Shown in pieces: positions 5,727-11,414 of a stretch of DNA of 11,414 nt. The position numbers and the translations under genes are program-made. Within the stretch, counting starts at the first letter, position 1. Each line of letters starts with the position of its first letter. The notes under the pieces were generated by a model. It was not told where the DNA came from. It was given only the letters and a program-made list of their open reading frames with translations, and ran no database searches. Source of the DNA: an uncultured Clostridia bacterium (lineage in GTDB: Bacteria; Bacillota; Clostridia; Lachnospirales; Lachnospiraceae); NCBI GenBank assembly GCA_946186175.1, contig CAMHMG010000091.1:1-11414 (forward strand), given 5' to 3'.

Positions 5727-7394
5727 TTAGAACAATCCTACAATCTTATCCCCTATAACATCAATACGCTCCGCAGCGGGAACCTTAGGAAGTCCCGGCA
5801 TTGTCATGATCGAGCCTGTAATTACAACAACGAATCCTGCGCCGGCACTTACATATACCTCACGGACATTGACATCAAAACCTTCAGGTCTTCCAAGAAG
5901 TGTTGCATCATCAGATAATGAATACTGCGTCTTCGCCATACATACCGGAAGATTGCCAAAGCCAAGATCAGTAATTGTCTTAAGCTGTTTTTCGGCTGCC
6001 GGTGCATAAGTAACTCCATCAGCACCATATATCTTAGTAGCTACAGCATTTATCTTATCCTTAAGGCTCATATCATCATCATATATCATTTTGAAATCAG
6101 CCTTCTTATTCTTTAATACATCACATACCTTCTCTGCCAAAGCAAGACCGCCTTCGCCGCCCTTCTCCCACACTTCGGCTAATGCAAAGTCGCATCCCTT
6201 CGCCTCAACAAAATCTTTAACAAATGTAAGCTCGGCATCAGTATCTGTGACAAACTGATTAAGTGTCACAACAATCGGTACGCCGTACTGCTGTAAGTTC
6301 TCAATATGTTTCTCAAGATTAACAATACCTGCCTTTAACGCATCAACATTTTCATCAGAGAGATCTGCCTTTGCAACACCACCATTATACTTAAGTGCAC
6401 GAACTGTGGCAACAAGAACGATTGCATCCGGTGATATTCCTGCTTTTCTACATTTGATATCAAGGAACTTCTCAGCGCCAAGGTCTGCGCCGAATCCTGC
6501 CTCAGTGACAACAATGTCTGAAAGCTTCATTGCAAGCTTGGTTGCTCTTACGGAATTGCAACCATGAGCTATGTTAGCAAAAGGACCACCGTGAACAAAT
6601 GCAGGTGTATGCTCTAAAGTCTGTATCAGGTTAGGCTTAATAGCATCCTTCAAAAGTGCTGCCATCGCTCCAACAGCCTTTAGGTCAGCAGCTGTAACGG
6701 GCTTTCCGTCTCTTGTATATGCAACAATTATTTTTGATAATTTATCCTTCAAGTCTTCCATATCATTAGCAAGGCAAAGAATAGCCATGATCTCTGATGC
6801 AACAGATATAACAAAATGATCCTCGCGAACCACTCCATCCATCTTGTTACCCATGCCAACGACAATGTTACGAAGAACTCTGTCGTTCATATCAAGGCAT
6901 CTTTTCCATACAACCTGTCTTGTATCGATACCAAGCTGATTTCCCTGCTGGATGTGATTATCAAGCATTGCCGCAAGAAGATTATTTGCAGATGTTATCG
7001 CATGGAAATCACCGGTAAAATGAAGATTAAGGTCTTCCATAGGTACAACCTGAGCATATCCGCCACCTGCTGCACCACCCTTTATACCAAAACATGGTCC
7101 AAGTGAAGGCTCACGAAGTGCAATCGATGCCTTCTTACCCATCTTGCCAAGAGCTTCACCAAGACCAACAGTTACAGTTGTCTTTCCCTCTCCTGCAGGA
7201 GTTGGATTTATTGCTGTGACAAGAACAAGCTTACCATCCTTGTTATTCTCCACTCTCTTGATAAGCTCGTCAGAGAGCTTTGCTTTATACTTTCCGTATA
7301 ATTCAAGTTCATCCGCTTCAATATCAAGACTTTTTGCAACCTCTGTTATCGGCTGCATTACTGCCTCCTGTGCGATTTCTATATCTGTCTTCAT
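5727..7394 (-). CDS. fhs: Formate-tetrahydrofolate ligase
   Basis: Fhs joins formate to tetrahydrofolate with ATP to give 10-formyl-THF, feeding purine and formyl-methionine synthesis and, in acetogens, the methyl branch of the Wood-Ljungdahl pathway. From the ATG at 7394 the product has 555 residues, the usual length. The nucleotide-binding loop TPAGEGKTT lies at about 65-73, and GGPFANIAHGCNS, FGADLGAEKF and the C-terminal TGSIMTMPGLPKVP are characteristic. AGGAGG lies 6 nt before this ATG. An in-frame ATG at 7472 would add 26 residues without a good ribosome binding site and with no family counterpart, so it is rejected. The gene is followed closely by the DUF4258/zinc-finger pair and folD, all on the same strand with small gaps, which implies one transcript. 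A candidate promoter sits just upstream. Confidence 0.98.
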   Translation of the reverse strand: MKTDIEIAQEAVMQPITEVAKSLDIEADELELYGKYKAKLSDELIKRVENNKDGKLVLVTAINPTPAGEGKTTVTVGLGEALGKMGKKASIALREPSLGPCFGIKGGAAGGGYAQVVPMEDLNLHFTGDFHAITSANNLLAAMLDNHIQQGNQLGIDTRQVVWKRCLDMNDRVLRNIVVGMGNKMDGVVREDHFVISVASEIMAILCLANDMEDLKDKLSKIIVAYTRDGKPVTAADLKAVGAMAALLKDAIKPNLIQTLEHTPAFVHGGPFANIAHGCNSVRATKLAMKLSDIVVTEAGFGADLGAEKFLDIKCRKAGISPDAIVLVATVRALKYNGGVAKADLSDENVDALKAGIVNLEKHIENLQQYGVPIVVTLNQFVTDTDAELTFVKDFVEAKGCDFALAEVWEKGGEGGLALAEKVCDVLKNKKADFKMIYDDDMSLKDKINAVATKIYGADGVTYAPAAEKQLKTITDLGFGNLPVCMAKTQYSLSDDATLLGRPEGFDVNVREVYVSAGAGFVVVITGSIMTMPGLPKVPAAERIDVIGDKIVGLF

Positions 7395-7415
7395 AATCTT
7401 CCTCCTGTTATCTAT

Positions 7416-7443
7416 TTTATATATATTTACTCCATTTTTACAA
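7416..7443 (-). promoter_or_regulatory. Candidate promoter of the fhs-folD transcript
   Basis: Minus-strand TTGTAA (7438-7443) and TATAAA (7416-7421) are separated by 16 nt, giving 4 of 6 and 5 of 6 matches to the sigma-A consensus. Transcription would begin near 7409, only about 15 nt before the fhs ATG, so the leader would be short but would contain AGGAGG. The rest of the 189-nt gap between ftsK and fhs shows no strong terminator and no fold resembling a tetrahydrofolate riboswitch. Confidence 0.3.
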
Positions 7444-7583
7444 ATATTTTCCTTTAATAAATCATAATTCATATTATTATTTCACATTGAAAATACTGTT
7501 CTTGAAATTGAATCAGTTCCATTATTTCTTCTCTTTGAAGCGAAGTATCTGTGGGACAAACATCAGAAACACACCTTAACTTA

Positions 7584-10496
7584 TCAGAAATATTCGTCCA
7601 CATACTCATCAAACTCAGCTTCGCTCATAAGAACTTCACGCGGCTTAGTTCCAACCTCAGGTCCAACAACACCTGCTTCGGACAACTGATCCATAATACG
7701 TGCCGCCCTGTTGAATCCAATCTTGAACATTCTCTGAAGCATTCCAATTGAAGCCTTGTTCTTCTCTATTATGAACTTACCAGCCTGAACGAAATATTCA
7801 TCCCTGTCACTGCCTGCGCTGCTATCACCCGATGCTCCTGCTGCTCCACCGGCTCCGCTTGAAGTGATCTTGTTGGTCATCTCTTCGCTGTATGTTGTCT
7901 CACCATTATTAGCCTTAAGGAATTCAACAACATTTAACACCTCATCATCGGAAATATAAGCACCCTGAACACGAAGCGGCTTCGGATACATAGTTGGATA
8001 GAACAACATATCACCGTTACCAAGAAGCTTCTCTGCTCCAACAGTATCTATTATAGTCCTTGAGTCAATACCTGAAGAAACCGAGAGAGCTATTCTTGAT
8101 GGAACATTAGCTTTGATAAGTCCGGTAACCACATCTACAGAAGGTCTCTGAGTTGCAATTACTAAATGAATACCTGCCGCACGGGCAAGCTGAGCAAGTC
8201 GAACGATTGCCTCCTCAACCTCCGCCTTTGCAACCATCATAAGGTCAGCCAACTCGTCAACTATGATCACAATCTGTGGCATCTTTTCTATTGTAACTTC
8301 TTCAATATCTCCGGAACGTTTTAATTCTTCGACTTTCTCATTATATCCCTGAATATTTCTGACATTACATTCAGAGAATTTCTGATAACGGTCAGTCATC
8401 TCAGCAACCGCCCAGTTAAGTGCTCCGGCTGCTTTCTTAGGATCGGTAACAACAGGGGTTAACAGATGTGGAATACCATTATACACCTTAAGCTCAACCT
8501 GCTTAGGATCGACCAATATAAGCTTGACCTCGTCAGGCCTTGCCTTGTAGAGAATACTCATAATAAGCGTATTGGTGCAGACTGATTTACCTGAACCTGT
8601 AGCTCCCGCAATAAGTAAATGTGGCATCTTAGCGATATCTTCTACAACCACATTACCCTCAATATCTTTACCGACGGCAACTGCGATCTTAGATGGATGC
8701 TTAATAAACTTCTCTGTATCTATAAGCTCTCTAAATCCTACACCTGAACGCTTACCGTTTGGAATCTCAATTCCAACAGCTGACTTACCCGGAATAGGAG
8801 CCTCAATACGGATACTCTGTGCCGCAAGATTCATCATGATATCATCAGCAAGTCCTGTGATCTTACTCACTTTAACTCCCTGTTCAGGAACCATCTCGTA
8901 ACGTGTAACCGATGGTCCGCAACTGTAATTAGTCATAGTAACATTTACACCAAAACTCTTAAGAACTTCCTGAAGTTTGACTGCATTTTCCCTTACTGTA
9001 TCATCACGCATATTGTTGCTTGATTTCCCCGGCTTTAATAATTCAAGCGGCGGGAACTTGTATTCGGAATCAGAATTGCCCACTTCCTTGGCAGACATGT
9101 TCTTTTCCTCTTTCGCAGTCTTATTCTCCATGTTAAGTAATGCTTCCTTTTCGGAATTAGTTAGAGTTGAACCGATATTGCTGTTAATTGTGTTGTTATC
9201 AATATTGTTATTACCACTTTCCTTATTGCTACTTAAATCTTTAACAGTGTCGATTACTGCACCTGAAACCTCTCCGCCCATGGCATTTCTGGTAACTTTT
9301 GATTTCTTAGCGGATTTCTTGGCTGGGGGTTCGTGCAAAGCGTTATCTTCAAGCATGGAAACATCATAATATGCATCATATTTTTCAGGGAACAGAGCAG
9401 TACTGTTGATATTCTCATTCAAATTAGTGGGATTAGCAATCTTTTGAGATTCGCTATCAGGTAAAACTACCGGCACAATATTCTTCGGAGCTTTATTATT
9501 GGATGCAGGCTTAATTGATGATTTATCAACCTCGTTTACATCAAAAACATCCATATTCTCACCCGGGAGATTAAGAGGAAAATCCATTGTGATCTCATGC
9601 ACTTCTTCATTATCAGGTAATTTTGTCACAACACTATCGTTATTAAATGCAGCAGGATCACTCGGTAATACCGAAATACTCTCAAGTATATTACCCTTTT
9701 GTACAGTTACAGTATTATCATTGTCATTAATTACCTTTTTTGATTTCTTACGTGACTTTTTCGGTTTTCTGTCAACCTCTTCATACTCATCATCAAAATC
9801 AGATATGTAATCCTCGTCGTCTCTACTCATCACATCCCCTGTAATGCCAGTGATTACATCGATCAATGAGATTTCCGCAAAAAGAACAACACAGATGATT
9901 ATAGCGAGGACAATTATAATATATGTACCGACTTTTCCAATTGCTTTATTAAAAATAAATGCTATACTGCCGCATAAAATACCACCACCCGAATGTTCAG
10001 AGAAGCCATTCAAAAATAATTGTTTGAAATCATACTTATCCGGTATACCATCAAACATCTGAGCAAACATTCCAAATCCTAATAATACAATAAATCCAAA
10101 TACAACTTTATGAACCGCTCTCGGATGAAATTCATTAACATATAAAAAGAATGCAGAGAACATTATTGCAGCCGGAATAACATACTGTATTGCACCAAAG
10201 ATTCCAAAAAAGAAATCACATATCTTGGTAACACCGCCACATAAACCGAAATTAGCAAGTTCAAGTATCAACATTACAGCGCCAATAACCCAGACTGTAA
10301 TTTCACCACTCAAAGATATTTCTTCTTCTGCGTCTTCAACCTGAACCGGTGCTTTAGTGTTTGTCTTGGCTTTCTTTGTACTGTTCTTACCTGAAGCCGC
10401 ACTCTTCGGTCTATTATCTTTTGAATTGCCTGTCTTTGCAGAGGAACTTGATCTGTTGTTGCTACCCTGCTTTGTTGCCTGACCAGCTTTAGCCAA
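7584..10496 (-). CDS. ftsK: DNA translocase of the FtsK/SpoIIIE family
   Basis: This membrane-anchored ATPase pumps chromosomal DNA through the division or sporulation septum. The 970-residue protein begins with a Ser/Lys/Asn-rich cytoplasmic tail (1-60), then four or so membrane segments (about 65-85, 98-120, 130-147 and 172-210). A long charged, low-complexity linker follows (about 225-490), with two lysine-rich patches (near 244-254 and 393-400). The motor spans about 495-860: Walker A GATGSGKS at 631-638, Walker B IVIIVDELAD at 742-751, and the ATQRPSVDV segment at 781-789. A Gly/Ala/Ser-rich hinge (879-897) leads to the gamma winged-helix domain (about 900-960), which in the family reads oriented KOPS/SRS sites. 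The start is TTG at 10496, with GGGAGG 7 nt before it. It ends with tandem stops TGA-TAA. It is longer than the roughly 790-residue B. subtilis SpoIIIE because of the linker. Whether it acts in division, sporulation or both cannot be told here. Confidence 0.95.
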   Translation of the reverse strand: MAKAGQATKQGSNNRSSSSAKTGNSKDNRPKSAASGKNSTKKAKTNTKAPVQVEDAEEEISLSGEITVWVIGAVMLILELANFGLCGGVTKICDFFFGIFGAIQYVIPAAIMFSAFFLYVNEFHPRAVHKVVFGFIVLLGFGMFAQMFDGIPDKYDFKQLFLNGFSEHSGGGILCGSIAFIFNKAIGKVGTYIIIVLAIIICVVLFAEISLIDVITGITGDVMSRDDEDYISDFDDEYEEVDRKPKKSRKKSKKVINDNDNTVTVQKGNILESISVLPSDPAAFNNDSVVTKLPDNEEVHEITMDFPLNLPGENMDVFDVNEVDKSSIKPASNNKAPKNIVPVVLPDSESQKIANPTNLNENINSTALFPEKYDAYYDVSMLEDNALHEPPAKKSAKKSKVTRNAMGGEVSGAVIDTVKDLSSNKESGNNNIDNNTINSNIGSTLTNSEKEALLNMENKTAKEEKNMSAKEVGNSDSEYKFPPLELLKPGKSSNNMRDDTVRENAVKLQEVLKSFGVNVTMTNYSCGPSVTRYEMVPEQGVKVSKITGLADDIMMNLAAQSIRIEAPIPGKSAVGIEIPNGKRSGVGFRELIDTEKFIKHPSKIAVAVGKDIEGNVVVEDIAKMPHLLIAGATGSGKSVCTNTLIMSILYKARPDEVKLILVDPKQVELKVYNGIPHLLTPVVTDPKKAAGALNWAVAEMTDRYQKFSECNVRNIQGYNEKVEELKRSGDIEEVTIEKMPQIVIIVDELADLMMVAKAEVEEAIVRLAQLARAAGIHLVIATQRPSVDVVTGLIKANVPSRIALSVSSGIDSRTIIDTVGAEKLLGNGDMLFYPTMYPKPLRVQGAYISDDEVLNVVEFLKANNGETTYSEEMTNKITSSGAGGAAGASGDSSAGSDRDEYFVQAGKFIIEKNKASIGMLQRMFKIGFNRAARIMDQLSEAGVVGPEVGTKPREVLMSEAEFDEYVDEYF

Positions 10497-10503
10497 ATTA
10501 TTA

Positions 10504-10509
10504 CCTCCC
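10504..10509 (-). promoter_or_regulatory. Ribosome binding site supporting the TTG start of ftsK
   Basis: GGGAGG on the minus strand is followed by 7 nt and TTG at 10496, giving MAKAGQATKQ. No ATG in frame lies nearby, and the product from this start contains the full expected N-terminal tail and membrane segments. Confidence 0.7.
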
Positions 10510-10585
10510 TTACTCCTGCTATAAAAATCAAACAGGAAGTATTTTTAATATTATTTATACCTATTGATTTGATATAGATAATGAC

Positions 10586-10597
10586 AATTTATAAATT
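10586..10597. repeat. 12-bp perfect palindrome at the ftsK transcription start
   Basis: AATTTATAAATT reads the same on both strands and lies immediately after the candidate -10 box, over the expected start point. It could be an operator. All-AT palindromes of this size are also common in AT-rich spacers, so the evidence is weak. Confidence 0.25.
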
Positions 10598-10626
10598 ACT
10601 ATATTTTGTAGTTAATATCATTTCAA
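10598..10626 (-). promoter_or_regulatory. Sigma-A-type promoter of ftsK
   Basis: On the minus strand TTGAAA (10621-10626) and TATAGT (10598-10603) are separated by exactly 17 nt; each box matches 5 of 6 consensus bases. The start would lie near 10591, giving a leader of about 95 nt in the 141-nt spacer after the protease gene. The -35 box lies 12 nt past the protease stop codon, so ftsK can probably be transcribed independently of it. Confidence 0.6.
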
Positions 10627-10637
10627 ACCACAATTGT

Positions 10638-11345
10638 CTATATATTACTATTTTTTTTATCATTAATCAAGCGATAAAGATAAGAAAATGCATCCCCTAT
10701 CCCACCAACCTCATCTATAAGTCCATATTCGACAGCTTCTGACCCCACAAGTACGGTTCCCACATCTTTTGCAAGCTGTGAAGTATTAAACATGAGCTGT
10801 TTCAATTTTTCCATATCAATCTTGGAATGATCATAAGTAAATGTAAGTATTCTATCCTGCATTTTATCAATATACTCATAATTGTGTTTAACTCCTAATA
10901 CAGTACCATTCATGCGTATGGGATGAACGACCATTGTTGCAGTAGGAACTATAAATGAATGCTCACCACATACAGAAAGTGGCACTCCAATCGAATGTCC
11001 ACCTCCTAATAATAACGTAACAACCGGTTTGGTTATTGATGCGATCATTTCTGCGATTGCAAGTCCTGCTTCCACATCGCCTCCAACTGTATTGAGTAAT
11101 ACGATCATACCGTCAATCCGTTTACTCTCTTCAACTCTTGCAAGCTGCGGAAGTACATGTTCATATTTTGTTGTCTTAGTTGTCGGACTTAAACACTCGT
11201 GGCCTTCTATCTCGCCAATAATATTTAGAAGATGGATATTATATCCATAAGGATTATCGTTCATATCGGATTGACCACTTTCTGTAGAAATTATACTGAT
11301 ATCTTTCTTTTCAGAATCTGGTGTGTTAATTTGTTCAATGTTCAT
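10638..11345 (-). CDS. ClpP-family serine peptidase, TepA-like
   Basis: The 235-residue product belongs to the ClpP/crotonase fold. After an unconserved N-terminal tail (about 1-35) it shows NIIGEIEGHE, MIVLLNTVGGDVEAGLAIAEMI (78-99), the catalytic serine in GGGHSIG (S118), the catalytic histidine in VVHPIR (H141), and a closing EAVEYGLIDEVGG (203-215). The likely third catalytic residue is D194, placed two residues further from the EAVEYG block than in E. coli ClpP, as expected for the TepA (YmfB) branch. TepA of Bacillus is described as a cytoplasmic peptidase linked to protein translocation and signal-peptide breakdown; the role here is inferred. AAGGAG lies 5 nt before the ATG at 11345. 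Its place next to ftsK matches the tepA-spoIIIE arrangement and argues against the main ClpXP peptidase, which is usually beside clpX or tig. Confidence 0.87.
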   Translation of the reverse strand: MNIEQINTPDSEKKDISIISTESGQSDMNDNPYGYNIHLLNIIGEIEGHECLSPTTKTTKYEHVLPQLARVEESKRIDGMIVLLNTVGGDVEAGLAIAEMIASITKPVVTLLLGGGHSIGVPLSVCGEHSFIVPTATMVVHPIRMNGTVLGVKHNYEYIDKMQDRILTFTYDHSKIDMEKLKQLMFNTSQLAKDVGTVLVGSEAVEYGLIDEVGGIGDAFSYLYRLINDKKNSNI

Positions 11346-11414
11346 ATATGCTCCTTGCTAAATTCGGGTTTGTCGAGCTGTTTGTCTTACGGACGCACAG
11401 TTATGATTGATTAG
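11346..11414 (-). other. Leader of the protease gene, possibly the tail of an upstream gene
   Basis: One minus-strand frame is open from the window edge to a TAG at 11358-11360, giving 18 codons that end 12 nt before the protease start, but I cannot identify the peptide. GTTTGTC is repeated directly at 11368-11374 and 11380-11386. I see no convincing promoter in these 69 bases. Confidence 0.2.

Noticed and set aside
7395..7472. 26-residue N-terminal extension of fhs
   Set aside because: The ATG at 7394 has a perfect AGGAGG and gives the usual family length; the extension resembles non-coding AT-rich DNA and overlaps the candidate promoter.
7395..7583. Tetrahydrofolate riboswitch upstream of fhs
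   Set aside because: I looked for the paired, GC-richer core expected of this class and found only AT-rich sequence with no matching stems.
8572..9810. Plus-strand open frames opposite ftsK
   Set aside because: They are antisense shadows of a clear ATPase gene, with low-complexity Ser/Leu-rich products and no ribosome binding sites.
10571..10644. Long-range inverted repeat linking the protease stop region to the ftsK leader
   Set aside because: AATTGTC and CTATAT parts match but with a 4-5 nt bulge and a loop of more than 40 nt in AT-rich DNA; too weak to report as a feature.
1..11414. CRISPR array, tRNA or rRNA genes
   Set aside because: No regularly spaced direct repeats and no tRNA- or rRNA-like sequence were seen on either strand.

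Overview
The window looks like a chromosomal housekeeping segment from a low-GC, spore-former-type Firmicute, most likely a Lachnospiraceae-like Clostridium relative. This rests on AT-rich intergenic DNA, strong AGGAGG-type ribosome binding sites, occasional TTG starts, and a gene order (ClpP/TepA-like protease, SpoIIIE/FtsK, rimO, pgsA) that resembles the tepA-spoIIIE-pgsA neighbourhood of Firmicutes. No database search was possible; assignments come from motifs and family knowledge.

Layout. From about 11345 down to 708 every gene is on the minus strand: a TepA-like ClpP peptidase (11345-10638), the FtsK/SpoIIIE DNA translocase (10496-7584), formate-THF ligase fhs (7394-5727), a shortened DUF4258 protein (5700-5506), a YgiT/MqsA-type zinc-finger protein (5500-5270), folD (5255-4410), a lipoprotein with an LprI/DUF1311-like domain (4250-2817), the S12 methylthiotransferase rimO (2724-1396) and phosphatidylglycerophosphate synthase pgsA (1316-708). 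At the left end, on the plus strand and tail-to-tail with pgsA, lie remnants of mobile DNA: an unrecognised fragment (1-159) joined at about base 118 to a 5'-truncated, frameshifted XRE/S24-type repressor (118-706). GC falls sharply at that joint.

How the genes fit together. fhs and folD form the one-carbon module that turns formate into 10-formyl-, methenyl- and methylene-tetrahydrofolate. Between them, with gaps of only 26, 5 and 14 nt, sits a toxin-antitoxin-like pair whose toxin half has lost its N-terminal part. The remaining genes concern chromosome translocation, ribosome modification, phospholipid synthesis and cell-surface or proteolytic functions, and are linked mainly by conserved neighbourhood.

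Structure outside genes: a 126-bp fold-back element with about 24-bp imperfect terminal inverted repeats between folD and the lipoprotein gene; a perfect 11-bp stem-loop before rimO; an inverted repeat and an extended -10 promoter before pgsA; and a good sigma-A-type promoter followed by a 12-bp palindrome before ftsK. The points most worth a second look are the minimal TA-like pair embedded in the C1 operon, the fold-back element, and the broken catalytically degenerate repressor at the edge of the conserved cluster.
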